From contig JADFMY010000003.1 of the NCBI GenBank assembly GCA_022563685.1, forward strand, positions 1-64,000: a DNA stretch of 64,000 bases, given 5' to 3'. Below, piece by piece: positions 17,573 through 27,584 of this stretch (positions are counted from its first letter, which is position 1; each line of letters begins with the position of its first letter). A program made the position numbers and the translations under genes. The notes beneath the pieces were generated by a model. The model was not told where the DNA came from. It made no database searches and worked only from the letters and a program-made list of their open reading frames with translations. Source of the stretch: Pseudomonadota bacterium (GTDB lineage Bacteria; Pseudomonadota; Gammaproteobacteria; GCA-001735895).

Positions 17573-19162
17573 ATGAGGAACCACCAATTTCCGGGACGCT
17601 CGGTGGTGATGTCAACCGATGCCATGGCGGCGACCAGCCAGCCCATGGCTACCCAGGCAGCTTTACAAATCTTGCGCGATGGCGGCAACGCGCTCGATGC
17701 TGCAATCGCTGCAAGTGCAACACTTGCCGTAGTCGAAAGCTACTCGACGGGCATCGGTGGTGACTGCTTTATTCTTTACCACGAAGCGTCCAGTGGCAAA
17801 CTGCATGCGCTCAACGGCAGTGGGCGGTCGGCTGCAGCTGCAACAATCGAGGCGATGCAGTCGCGAGGACATGAGACTATGCCTGAACAGGGTATACTCG
17901 CGGTTACCGTACCAGGTGCCGTCGATGCCTGGCATTGTGCCCATAACAGGCTGGGTAGTCTGTCGTTTAAGGATCTCCTGCAGCCCGCCATTCACTATGC
18001 TGAACAGGGTTATGCTGTCAGCCCGATCATTGCGCATAACTGGAAGTCTTGCGAAACACTTTTATCACAAACGCCTGAAGCAGCAGCAGCCTACCTGATC
18101 GACGGGAAAGCACCGCAAGCCGGAATGATTCACCGCCAGCCAGACCTCGCCAAAAGCCTGCGACTGATTGCCGATCAGGGACGTGATGCTTTTTATCAAG
18201 GTGCGATCGCCGAGGAAATTATCCGTTTTAGCGATTCACACAACGGATTACTCAGTCTCGATGATTTAGCCAGCCACCAGTCGGAATGGGTAGACCCGAT
18301 CAGCTCGGATTATCGTGGATACCGGGTTTGCGAAATTCCGCCTAACAGCCAGGGAATCACCACTTTGATGGCTTTAAATATACTGGCACAGACCGAGGTA
18401 TCGCAATTCGAGCATCTCAGTGCCGGCCATATTCACCTTTTAAGCCAGGCCTTTTCCCTGGCGATGGCCGAGCGCGATCGTTTTATTTCTGATCCCGAAT
18501 TTAATCAGCTGCCGGTAGATGAGCTACTCTCTACTGAATTTGCAAAAACGCAATTTGCGCGCATCAAAATGGATCAGGTGCTGGCGCAACCAGTTTCGTC
18601 AATATTACCGAATCACAAAAACACCGTCTATCTGAGCGTAGTCGATAAGAGTCGAAATGCCTGTTCACTGATTAACAGCGTATTTTATTCATGGGGCAGC
18701 GGGTTGGTAGCCGGTTCGACCGGAATCAACCTGCAAAACCGGGGTAGTGGATTCACCCTGGAGCCGGGGCATTTTAACCAACTGGAACCTAGAAAACGCC
18801 CGATGCACACCATCATTCCTGCGATGGTTTACCAGGGTGAGAAACCGGTTCTCTGCTTTGGAGTCATGGCCGGACAGTACCAGGCGATGGGCCAAACCTA
18901 CGTGCTCTCCAACTGGATTGACTATGGCATGGATATCCAGCAATCACTAGACGCGGCTCGTTTCCTTCTCTACGACGGCGAATTATCTGTCGAGGCGGCT
19001 ATTTCCGCTGAGACACGAAATACTCTTTCCGGTCTTGGCCATCAGGTCGCTGTTGCGGATTCTCCGCTCGGCGGTGGCCAGGCGATCTATATCGACTGGG
19101 AAAATGGTGTATTGCACGGAGGCTCGGACCCAAGAAAAGACGGCATGGCCGCGGGTTTTTAA
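17573..19162 (+). CDS. Gamma-glutamyltransferase family protein
   Basis: ILRDGGNALDAAIAASATLAVVESYSTGIGGDCFIL; PNHKNTVYLSVVDKSRNACSLINSVFYSWGSGL with candidate nucleophile Thr retained. Confidence 0.92.
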   Translation: MRNHQFPGRSVVMSTDAMAATSQPMATQAALQILRDGGNALDAAIAASATLAVVESYSTGIGGDCFILYHEASSGKLHALNGSGRSAAAATIEAMQSRGHETMPEQGILAVTVPGAVDAWHCAHNRLGSLSFKDLLQPAIHYAEQGYAVSPIIAHNWKSCETLLSQTPEAAAAYLIDGKAPQAGMIHRQPDLAKSLRLIADQGRDAFYQGAIAEEIIRFSDSHNGLLSLDDLASHQSEWVDPISSDYRGYRVCEIPPNSQGITTLMALNILAQTEVSQFEHLSAGHIHLLSQAFSLAMAERDRFISDPEFNQLPVDELLSTEFAKTQFARIKMDQVLAQPVSSILPNHKNTVYLSVVDKSRNACSLINSVFYSWGSGLVAGSTGINLQNRGSGFTLEPGHFNQLEPRKRPMHTIIPAMVYQGEKPVLCFGVMAGQYQAMGQTYVLSNWIDYGMDIQQSLDAARFLLYDGELSVEAAISAETRNTLSGLGHQVAVADSPLGGGQAIYIDWENGVLHGGSDPRKDGMAAGF

Positions 19163-19186
19163 TGTTCCTTTGCAAAACTTTTTAAT

Positions 19187-19301
19187 CCTAAGGTTAAGCA
19201 AGACTCGATGTGTCAAACCTTCCAGCAGTATATGGATCGAGTAACGATGAACTAGAGCAATGTATATTAAGGAACCTCTGAATAATTCAGACCTTCCTTA
19301 A
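19187..19301. repeat. Dispersed TIR/hairpin element, copy C (rearranged, short)
   Basis: CCTAAGGTTAAG...AACCTTCCAGCAGTATATGGAT resembles the left end; TTAAGGAACCTCTGAATAATTCAGACCTTCCTTAA joins two TIRs. Confidence 0.7.
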
Positions 19302-20482
19302 GTTTCAGCCAGCCGAGATAGTCGGTGGGCAACCAGATATAAGACCAACCCTACAAAAGCCAGGACGACAAGCACAGGCAACACCAGGTCATAGCCGCCG
19401 ACTCCCCAGATAAGCGATCCGACAAACGGGGCCGATGCGGAACCGACCAGGTAGCACAGCGCCAACGCGCCGAATTTTGCACCGAAATTGTTTCCTCCCA
19501 GGATATTTCTGGCAATCACCGGTCGCACAATGCTGATTATGCCATGACCCGCCCCAAACAGGATGACAAACCCGACCAAAAGCGTTGGTGTAGAAGCTGT
19601 GCCGAATAGTAGCAGGATCGCTATCCCTACCACGATAAAACAACTGGTGGTAATTTCGTGGATAGTGATGTAGCGCTCTGCTGCCATCATTGCCAGCCTG
19701 CCTGCCACCTGCATCGGACCGATGAACGATGCCGCGATAATTGCTGCGTCTGCATGAATGCCACGATCGTTAAGAATCGGCAGTAGATGATGTATCGTAA
19801 CACCCTGTACCAGGGCTAAAAATGCAAAGCCCAGGGCCAAAAACCAGAACGTGGGCCGCTTAAGATAAGCGTGGCGGTGAACTACCTCCTCTGTTTGTTG
19901 TAACTCCGCTGCTATTCCAGATCGCTCCACTGTCCGCGCGCCCAGCCACATCAATGGTGTCGCGATAAAAATCAATATAGTAGCAAAAACCTGAACCGCC
20001 ACATTCCAGCCGAAAGCTTCGGAAAGCGCATGTGCACCGGGAAAACTGATCGTACTGGCAAATCCTGCAACCAACGTAACCAGAATGATTGCTTGTTTGG
20101 CGTTCACTCCTCTGGCATGGGTAATCAGTGCAAAGCAGGGTACGTACAGGCAACCTGCCATCATCACCCCGATCAAACCCCAGACCAGATAGAACTCCCG
20201 CAACTCGGTCACGAACGAAAGTGCGATCAGACAAAACCCGCCTAGCAAAGTACTGCCAGCCATCATCAACGCCCCTTTACCGGTATCGATCAAACGTCCG
20301 GCAAGCGGCGCTACGAAAGCAGAGACAAAAATAGCGAGTGTTATCGCGGCGGTAAGATCCGCTTTAGACCAGCCGAGCGATTGTTCCCATCGAAGCAGAA
20401 GGGCCGGAAACAGGTAAAAGAGTCCGGCCCAGACCAGGGTTTGGCCAACAGCGAGAAAGATGATAGCCCGATCTTTTATCAT
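19298..20482 (-). CDS. MFS transporter
   Basis: ~12-TM hydrophobic protein; PLAGRLIDTGKG motif. ATG at 20482 preceded by AAGGA-type RBS is preferred over the ORF start at 20587. Confidence 0.9.
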   Translation of the reverse strand: MIKDRAIIFLAVGQTLVWAGLFYLFPALLLRWEQSLGWSKADLTAAITLAIFVSAFVAPLAGRLIDTGKGALMMAGSTLLGGFCLIALSFVTELREFYLVWGLIGVMMAGCLYVPCFALITHARGVNAKQAIILVTLVAGFASTISFPGAHALSEAFGWNVAVQVFATILIFIATPLMWLGARTVERSGIAAELQQTEEVVHRHAYLKRPTFWFLALGFAFLALVQGVTIHHLLPILNDRGIHADAAIIAASFIGPMQVAGRLAMMAAERYITIHEITTSCFIVVGIAILLLFGTASTPTLLVGFVILFGAGHGIISIVRPVIARNILGGNNFGAKFGALALCYLVGSASAPFVGSLIWGVGGYDLVLPVLVVLAFVGLVLYLVAHRLSRLAET

Positions 20483-20537
20483 CAAATAGAGGTGGTTCCT
20501 TAATATTAGCCGGCAGGTTGGTTTGCTGGATTCTACT

Positions 20538-21590
20538 TTATTCGCTTTCGACTGGATATCCGGCATCGATCCAGTTGGGCATACCACTGTGGCTGATGCA
20601 GATTATATGATCCAGTCCCTGCAGACCCAGGTTGGTGAAAGCAGTTTGAGCGCGTCGACCCGACCGGCAGTAGACATATACCTGTTCGAACTCCTTTAAC
20701 TCATCGACATGCTCATTTTCGGTACCGATCGGTATATTGCGGCTACCCGGTACGTGGCCCCTGGAAAATTCCTCGACAGTGCGATTATCCATGATCAGCT
20801 TATTCTCGGGTAAGGAGCGCCAGACTTTGTGCAAGTCGTCCATGGTGAAATCGTGCAACAGGTAGCGGCGCGGGTCGAAGTTGACTCCGATACTGGTATT
20901 GGCTGGCACGGCCTCATTTATTTTCTTGGGCAGGTCAAGGTTCAGGTTATTCATCAGATCGACAAACGACTGCTTTTCCCGGTTATTACCGAGCCTGGGG
21001 TTCCATTTCTTTTCCTCGCCAATGGTCGACCAGGTTTTGCCATTGTAGTCGTGCGCTGGATAGACGAGGGTTTCATCACCCAGGGTAAACAGTTTTTGCG
21101 TGATACTATCGTATAGCCTGCCTGGATCTCCGTCCTGAAAATCAGTCCGGCCACAGCCTCTGATCAACAACGTATCACCGCTAAAAACCATACCATCGAC
21201 GTAATAACAGGTGCAGGCAGAAGTATGCCCTGGCGTGGCTATCGCCCGTATCTGGTAATTGCCTAGCGTTAACTCCTGTTGGTCCCCGATTAAAATATCA
21301 ATTGCCTGAAGGCCCGAGTTCTCACCAAAAACAATCCTGGCACCGGTCATTTGCCGAATTTTCCCGGAAGACGTGACGTGGTCCGCATGAGGGTGAGTTT
21401 CGATCGTATAGAGTAATTCGATACCCAACTCATTGATGATCTGCATATCGCGATCGAATTGCTCACGTACCGGGTCAATCAGTGCGCCTTCCCGGGTTTT
21501 GGAGTCGACCAGTAGATAACTATAGGTACAACTCTCGCGATCAAACAGCTGTTTGACCATTAATGTAGGATGGGTTACGGGTATAGTCAT
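20538..21590 (-). CDS. Metallo-beta-lactamase-fold persulfide dioxygenase-like protein fused to rhodanese domain
   Basis: THPHADHVTSS, TPGHTSACTCYYV, FSGDTLLIRGCGRTDFQ, YPAHDYNG; C-terminal rhodanese with YCRSGRRA. Confidence 0.92.
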   Translation of the reverse strand: MTIPVTHPTLMVKQLFDRESCTYSYLLVDSKTREGALIDPVREQFDRDMQIINELGIELLYTIETHPHADHVTSSGKIRQMTGARIVFGENSGLQAIDILIGDQQELTLGNYQIRAIATPGHTSACTCYYVDGMVFSGDTLLIRGCGRTDFQDGDPGRLYDSITQKLFTLGDETLVYPAHDYNGKTWSTIGEEKKWNPRLGNNREKQSFVDLMNNLNLDLPKKINEAVPANTSIGVNFDPRRYLLHDFTMDDLHKVWRSLPENKLIMDNRTVEEFSRGHVPGSRNIPIGTENEHVDELKEFEQVYVYCRSGRRAQTAFTNLGLQGLDHIICISHSGMPNWIDAGYPVESE

Positions 21591-21708
21591 AATTATTTAG
21601 GTACTAAGTCTGGTCTTTTTCCGCTGCAATCAGTATATGTTTTTCGGGCACCGGCACAATGCTAAACAATCCTAGAATTCTCGACTCAATTCGATATTAT
21701 GCGCTCCC

Positions 21709-22293
21709 ATGAAACTCGACAACTTCACCTATCAGGACTGGCTGAATAATGCCCTTTTGCCAATCGTCATAATCATAGTGGCAATCGTTATCGTTGTGCT
21801 TATCAACCGGCATAAACTTCGACAACACTGGCAGGAGCGGAGTACTCGCCGCTGCCTGAACCGGATAGGTATCGATCAAAGATCTAATCTGAGATGCCCC
21901 GATGGATTAGGTGGTAGCTTTAACATCGATCGCCTGGTTATGCTTCACGATTCAATCCTGTTGGTCTCTCTTAAACCTTTTTCCGGTAATATTTACTGTG
22001 CCGACAATATCCCCGAGTGGACTCAGTTAGTTGGCCCAAAAAGCTTTAAATTCGAAAATCCACTATTCGATCTGGAGCATCAGGTTAACGCGATCCGTAT
22101 TCAGGCACCCGATGTACCCATTCGAGGATTCCTGTTTTTTGACCACAGGGCCCGGTTCCCCAAAGGGCATCCTGAGCAGGTATTGTATCCTGCCAATATT
22201 CCCGAGAATTTTTTTGGTGTTAATTGCCCGGAGCCCGACGACACAGTACTAAAGACCTGGGACGTTTTGGTCGATCTTCCAAAACGACTTTAA
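21709..22293 (+). CDS. NERD (nuclease-related) domain protein with N-terminal TM
   Basis: N-terminal TM helix; GGSFNIDRLVMLHDSILLVSLKPFSGNIY...W..., FENPLFDLEHQVNAIR pattern. Confidence 0.7.
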   Translation: MKLDNFTYQDWLNNALLPIVIIIVAIVIVVLINRHKLRQHWQERSTRRCLNRIGIDQRSNLRCPDGLGGSFNIDRLVMLHDSILLVSLKPFSGNIYCADNIPEWTQLVGPKSFKFENPLFDLEHQVNAIRIQAPDVPIRGFLFFDHRARFPKGHPEQVLYPANIPENFFGVNCPEPDDTVLKTWDVLVDLPKRL

Positions 22294-22581
22294 TGAGTCG
22301 TAATAAATTAGGCTCTTCCCCAAATCGAGTGGGTAGATTATGCCTGTAGGTCCGAATTCATTCGGCCCATATTTTGATTACTATCAATACTAGCGAAATC
22401 TCCCTCCCTACGAATCGAAATATAGGCTCAGGTACTGCTAAGACTTGAAATGTCCCTTTAGAAAGCACAAAATGCGGCTGCTGATCAATAAAGCGGTTGA
22501 GATATTCCATAACCTCACACACCGATTTAATCTCTACCGTACAATAACTAAGCAATATTATAACCGAGGAGATATATAATA

Positions 22582-23673
22582 ATGAAACGTCGTGATTTAC
22601 TTAAAGGTGGCGTAGCTGCTGCCCTCGCTACCGGTGCTACTGTAGTTTCCGCACCTGCCATCGCTAAAAGCAAAGTCGAAATTACCATGGTTGCCACCTG
22701 GCCAAGAGACTTTCCAGGTCTCGGAACAGGTGCACAGCGCTTTGCCGAGCGTCTCACTGCCATGACCGATGGCCGCATCAAGGTTAACTACTTTGCTGCC
22801 GGCGAAAGGGTTAAAGCTTTCGACTCATTCGATGAAGTCGCTTCTGGCAACGCACAGATGTACCACGCTGCGGACTACTACTGGAAAGGCAAGCATCCTG
22901 GATGGGCATATTTTACCTCAGTCCCTTTTGGCATGACTTACACTGAAATTAACGCCTGGATTCAATTTGGCGGTGGTCAGGAATTATGGGATGAACTTGC
23001 AGCAGACTATGGCCTGAAGTGTTTGCCCTGTGGAAACACGGGTGTGCAAATGGGCGGTTGGTTCCGCAAGGAAATGAATTCCGCGGATGACTTCAAAGGT
23101 CTCAAGATGCGTATTCCGGGCCTCGGAGGGGATGTGCTCGCCAAAATGGGCGCCTCACCGGTATCTATACCCGGCGGCCAAATTTATGAAAATCTGGTAT
23201 CCGGCGCGATCGACGCTACCGAATGGGTAGGTCCCTGGAACGACAGTTTCATGAAATTTTACGAGGCTGCCAAGTACTATTATTACCCGGGCATGCATGA
23301 ACCCGGATCGATGTTGTCGCTCGGCATAAACAAGAAATTCTGGGATGGCCTGAGCAAGATGGACCAGGCGATTATCACCGCAGCGGCCGAAGTTGAAAAC
23401 TCGGTGATGATGTCGGAATACAACGCCAAGAACGGCGCCGCACTGGCGAGCCTGATATCCGAGCAGGGCGTCAAGCTACGCAGATTTAACGATGATATTT
23501 ACGACAGCTTTGGCGAAGCAGCGCAAGAAGTGTTTGCAGAAGTCCAGCTACACAGCCCGTTGGCCAAGAAAATTCATGCGAGTTTTGAGAAATCGCGTGA
23601 CGAAGTGGGCGCCTGGGCAAAAATTTCAGATCAGGCATACCTGCAGCAACGTAACCGCGTTCTCGGTCTGTAG
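22582..23673 (+). CDS. dctP: TRAP transporter substrate-binding protein DctP, Tat-type signal
   Basis: MKRRDLLKGGVAAALATGATVVSAPAIA; EIRIPGL-like KMRIPGLGGDVLAKMGASPVSIPGGQIYENLVSGAIDATEWVGP. Confidence 0.95.
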   Translation: MKRRDLLKGGVAAALATGATVVSAPAIAKSKVEITMVATWPRDFPGLGTGAQRFAERLTAMTDGRIKVNYFAAGERVKAFDSFDEVASGNAQMYHAADYYWKGKHPGWAYFTSVPFGMTYTEINAWIQFGGGQELWDELAADYGLKCLPCGNTGVQMGGWFRKEMNSADDFKGLKMRIPGLGGDVLAKMGASPVSIPGGQIYENLVSGAIDATEWVGPWNDSFMKFYEAAKYYYYPGMHEPGSMLSLGINKKFWDGLSKMDQAIITAAAEVENSVMMSEYNAKNGAALASLISEQGVKLRRFNDDIYDSFGEAAQEVFAEVQLHSPLAKKIHASFEKSRDEVGAWAKISDQAYLQQRNRVLGL

Positions 23674-23695
23674 TCCAACCATCGATAGTGCCATT

Positions 23696-23724
23696 AAAAC
23701 GGAGCCCTCGGGCTCCGTTTTATT
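23696..23724 (+). terminator. Rho-independent terminator/attenuator between dctP and dctQ
   Basis: AAAACGGAGCC-CTCG-GGCTCCGTTTTAT: perfect GC-rich stem followed by T-run. Confidence 0.85.
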
Positions 23725-23748
23725 TCGCCCTCATATAAATTAATCATT

Positions 23749-24786
23749 ATGCTGGCACCTCATCATATTGCTTTAATCAGTCGCGCTCTGGCTAATATGA
23801 TGATCTGCGGGGTATTTTTATACCTGTTCAACAATTATCTGGTCTACTGGCAGGATTTACCCGGTCCTTATAATCTGTTGTCTCATTACGAGTTTCTGGG
23901 CCTTGAATCTCTAAACCCCGTCCTCAACGATGGGCAGTTGACCCAGGGCTGGATACAGTTGTTCGTTTATCTCGGCATCTTAATCATGAGTGCAGGTTAT
24001 GCATTCAAAACAGGTACGAGAACACTACTACAGGATTCACAACGTTATGCACGGCTATCGGCATATGTCATCCGACTCTCTTTTTGGTCGGTGGTTCTGA
24101 TCGGTGCCATCGATATGTTGATATCTTTATTGCGCGTCGAAGATATGCTCGAGTTCTGGGTAGGTGAATGGCTTAAGCAACAATTGGGGCGTCCTATTTT
24201 TCGCGGCACCTATATTCATTACCCATTAATCATCATTTCTGCGGTGATCGCTGCGCGTATTCGCCACATCAGTTTTTCCTGGCTGGCATTGATGGTGGTT
24301 CTCTCAGAGTTTTTAATCGTCATTACTCGTTTCGTATTTTCTTACGAACAGGTGTATATGGGGGACGTGGTACGTTTCTGGTATGCAGCTTTATTCCTGT
24401 TCGCCAGCGCCTATACCCTGGTAGCAGAAGGCCACGTTCGGGTGGACGTGCTTTATGCAGGATTTACCCGCCGCACGAAAGCCTGGGTGGATTCGATCGG
24501 AACTGTATTACTTGGAATGCCGATCTGTTGGGTAATACTGATGCACGGCATGGGCGGCAAAGGTAATAGCATTAACGCTCCATTACTCAGTTTTGAGGTA
24601 TCGCAAAGCGGCTATGGCATGTATGTGAATTACCTCCTGGCCGGGTTCCTGGTGGTATTCGCAGTTTCCATGCTGATTCAATTCGTTAGTTACCTGCTAT
24701 TCAATATAGATGTGCTGAATAACCGGCCGGACGATCTAGAAAGACCAGGCTATCGACAATTAATCGATTCAGGAACCGTGAACTAG
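23749..24786 (+). CDS. dctQ: TRAP transporter small permease (DctQ-like, long form)
   Basis: Multi-TM; RFWYAALFLFASAYTLVAEGHVRVDVLYAGFTRRTKAWVDSIGT; position between dctP and dctM. Confidence 0.9.
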   Translation: MLAPHHIALISRALANMMICGVFLYLFNNYLVYWQDLPGPYNLLSHYEFLGLESLNPVLNDGQLTQGWIQLFVYLGILIMSAGYAFKTGTRTLLQDSQRYARLSAYVIRLSFWSVVLIGAIDMLISLLRVEDMLEFWVGEWLKQQLGRPIFRGTYIHYPLIIISAVIAARIRHISFSWLALMVVLSEFLIVITRFVFSYEQVYMGDVVRFWYAALFLFASAYTLVAEGHVRVDVLYAGFTRRTKAWVDSIGTVLLGMPICWVILMHGMGGKGNSINAPLLSFEVSQSGYGMYVNYLLAGFLVVFAVSMLIQFVSYLLFNIDVLNNRPDDLERPGYRQLIDSGTVN

Positions 24787-24789
24787 CCA

Positions 24790-27453
24790 ATGGAGTTATA
24801 TTTCCTCGCCCTGCTGGTGCTAATCATGGTCATCTCACTGACCTCGGGTTTTCCGGTGGCTTTTTCCCTGCCCGGCTCGGCAATTCTTACCGTAGCGCTG
24901 GCCGCCCTGGCTGGATACCTGTTCGAAGGCAACACCGATGCTTATTTCGTGCTCGGCGGGCCGAACCAGTGGCTAAGCGCGGGGGTCACTAATTTTCGAA
25001 GTTTATACTGGAATGTCGAACGCGACACCCTGATCGCGATCCCGCTATTCGTATTTATGGGGATCATGCTCCAGCGTTCGAAAATAGCGGAAGATTTGCT
25101 CGTCGCGATGGCGCAGTTATTCGGGCCGGTACCCGGTGGACTTGGAATTTCGGGAGTTTTTGTCGGCGCCCTGCTCGCAGCGACTACCGGCATCGTGGGC
25201 GCTACCGTAATCGCGATGGGCCTGATTTCACTACCGGCGATGCTGCGCAATAAATATTCCAACTCTCTTGCCTGCGGTACGATTTGCGCCTCGGGCACTC
25301 TCGGGCAGATCATCCCGCCATCGATCGTATTGATAATTCTCGCCGACCAGCTATCCAACGCCTCCGATCAGGCCGCCACCGTACGTAAAGCCGAATTCAA
25401 GGAGGCGACTGGCAGTTTCTCCATGCCTGGAGAATTCGATGTGGTGTCTGCGAGCGCTGGCGACATGTTTATGGGGGCCTTTATACCCGGGATGATTTTA
25501 GTCGGCCTGTATATGGCCTATATCCTGGTATCGGCTATAATAAAACCTGAAAATGCACCGCCGGTTCCCTTTGCAGGAAGCTACGATCGGAAGTTCATCG
25601 TAGGTGTCCTGCTCGCTTTGATACCGCCTCTGGCCCTGATTTTTATGGTACTGGGCTCGATTATTATGGGCGTCGCGACGGTGAATCAGGCGGGTTCTAT
25701 CGGAGCGATCGGGGCGATGGTTATGGGCAGTTATCGGCTCATGGAGGGCAAACCGCGAGCTTATTATCCAGCTTTTATTGCGATTATATCAATCGTATCC
25801 ATCATAATACTTCTCAACCTGTTCAGTCTTAATATCAAGAACATCCAGTCCGGATACGATGCTTTTGGAATCGCGCTGGCCCTTATCGCTGTGAGCGCGC
25901 TGGTGTTTGCGATCGGATGGAGTATCTATCGAGCCTTTAAAATTGATAACACGCTGCAAGGCGTGATGATGGAAACGGCCAAGACGACATCGATGGTTTT
26001 TATTATCCTCATCGGTGCAGCCATGTTGACCTCTGCATTTCGCGGTTTTGGCGGTGAAGAGCTGGTCAAGAGTTACCTGACCAGTTTGCCTGGCGGGTTT
26101 TGGACCCAGTTTATCGTGGTCATGGCGGTTATATTCTTTCTCGGCTTTTTCCTTGATTTCATCGAAATAGCGGTCGTTGTGGTTCCAATCGTAGCGCCGA
26201 TTTTACTCGCCGACCCAGGCGCGAACATAACTGCAGTCTGGCTCGGCGTAATGATCGGATTGAACATACAAACATCCTTTTTAACCCCGCCTTTTGGCTT
26301 CGCCCTGTTTTATCTGCGAGGTGTCGCGCCGCCCGAAGTCAAGACAATACAAATATACAAGGGCGCAGTCGCGTTTATCGCACTCCAGTTAGTGGGGCTT
26401 ACCATTGCTGGCCTATACCCCAGCCTGGTCAACTATCTGCCTAACAAAATGCATCTGACTTCCGATACCGCACCACCACCAAGCAATCCGAAACTGCAGG
26501 AATGCCTGGAAACTTCAATTTTTGCAGACTACGATTCCAGTCAGGAGATTATTCTCGCCAGTATCGACCAGATTAAATCGGTCAATATTTCTTACCTGCC
26601 CGACGACTATCAGACATCGCTGGCTGAAAGTTATCGCAATGCTGGGAAATCTTTCATGTTGATCGAACAGGTGCGTGAAGCTTCAGACCGGTTAAACGAT
26701 TTTATTCCAGACTACCGGCCAATTCATGTCGATGTACGAATTAAGCAACGAGAAATAAAACGCATCAACAAAGAAATCGAATTATTTGACGAGGAACGCC
26801 TGCGATTAGGTTTGGAAGCTAGCCCTCCCGAATCTCGAATCAGGCATATCGCTCGGGAGATTCAGTCACTGGGATCTAAACGTCTGAATATCGAGAGTCA
26901 AATTCCACCAAGCTGGAAGGAATCCCGTAGTCGATTTGAAAATCTGGCATCGACCGAGAAAAAGGCAAGGCTAAAGTATCGCCGTAATGCCGATGAAAGT
27001 TATGAAATAATCGTCACCATGCTGAAAATGCTGGCCGAACACGAAGCACTCCTTTCACTACAGGATAAATTACCCCCCATGCAGGAAATTATTCTGAACC
27101 AACCGGCGGATCAGGCGATGGCATCGCTTAAAGCTCTGGGAAAAGAATTCAATGCGATCACCAATGCCCGGCCGGTCACCTCTAAGCTTTCCAGGGCAAG
27201 ACGGGCATTACGCGGTAACAAACCCGACCCGGAAAAGGCCATCGGCGAATTGATGATAGCGATAGAAAGGCTTGAACTGGAAATATCCTGGCGTGGCCGC
27301 GCAGCCAGAGACCTGATGCCGGAACTCCAGGCCTACGAGCAATCGATCAGTCATACCATTGGCATGCGCCTGCAGGAAAGGCTCACCGATGATCAGGCGG
27401 AAAGCATTTCTTCCTGTCTGGCAGTGCATAAAGATATTTCACTATATTTTTAA
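24790..27453 (+). CDS. dctM: TRAP transporter large permease (DctM-like) with ~300-aa C-terminal coiled-coil-like extension
   Basis: GALLAATTGIVGATVIAMGLISLPAML, GTLGQIIPPSIVLIILAD, LGFFLDFIEIAVVVVPIVAPIL; after about aa 570 a soluble, charged, helical tail. Confidence 0.92.
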   Translation: MELYFLALLVLIMVISLTSGFPVAFSLPGSAILTVALAALAGYLFEGNTDAYFVLGGPNQWLSAGVTNFRSLYWNVERDTLIAIPLFVFMGIMLQRSKIAEDLLVAMAQLFGPVPGGLGISGVFVGALLAATTGIVGATVIAMGLISLPAMLRNKYSNSLACGTICASGTLGQIIPPSIVLIILADQLSNASDQAATVRKAEFKEATGSFSMPGEFDVVSASAGDMFMGAFIPGMILVGLYMAYILVSAIIKPENAPPVPFAGSYDRKFIVGVLLALIPPLALIFMVLGSIIMGVATVNQAGSIGAIGAMVMGSYRLMEGKPRAYYPAFIAIISIVSIIILLNLFSLNIKNIQSGYDAFGIALALIAVSALVFAIGWSIYRAFKIDNTLQGVMMETAKTTSMVFIILIGAAMLTSAFRGFGGEELVKSYLTSLPGGFWTQFIVVMAVIFFLGFFLDFIEIAVVVVPIVAPILLADPGANITAVWLGVMIGLNIQTSFLTPPFGFALFYLRGVAPPEVKTIQIYKGAVAFIALQLVGLTIAGLYPSLVNYLPNKMHLTSDTAPPPSNPKLQECLETSIFADYDSSQEIILASIDQIKSVNISYLPDDYQTSLAESYRNAGKSFMLIEQVREASDRLNDFIPDYRPIHVDVRIKQREIKRINKEIELFDEERLRLGLEASPPESRIRHIAREIQSLGSKRLNIESQIPPSWKESRSRFENLASTEKKARLKYRRNADESYEIIVTMLKMLAEHEALLSLQDKLPPMQEIILNQPADQAMASLKALGKEFNAITNARPVTSKLSRARRALRGNKPDPEKAIGELMIAIERLELEISWRGRAARDLMPELQAYEQSISHTIGMRLQERLTDDQAESISSCLAVHKDISLYF

Positions 27454-27584
27454 GGCAGCGATGAATTGCTCTTGCCACAGAGAGAGGTATGATTTCCGGC
27501 AAGCATAATTTTTGACTGTCCCGGGGACAGCACCGGCACACGGGGTGCGTGTCATATTCCAGCCATAACAACACCTGAGCCTGT

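Noticed and set aside
20485-20505. GGTGGTTCCTTAATATTA as another copy of the element terminus
   Set aside because: Short similarity only; explained as the AAGGA ribosome-binding site of the MFS gene on the minus strand.
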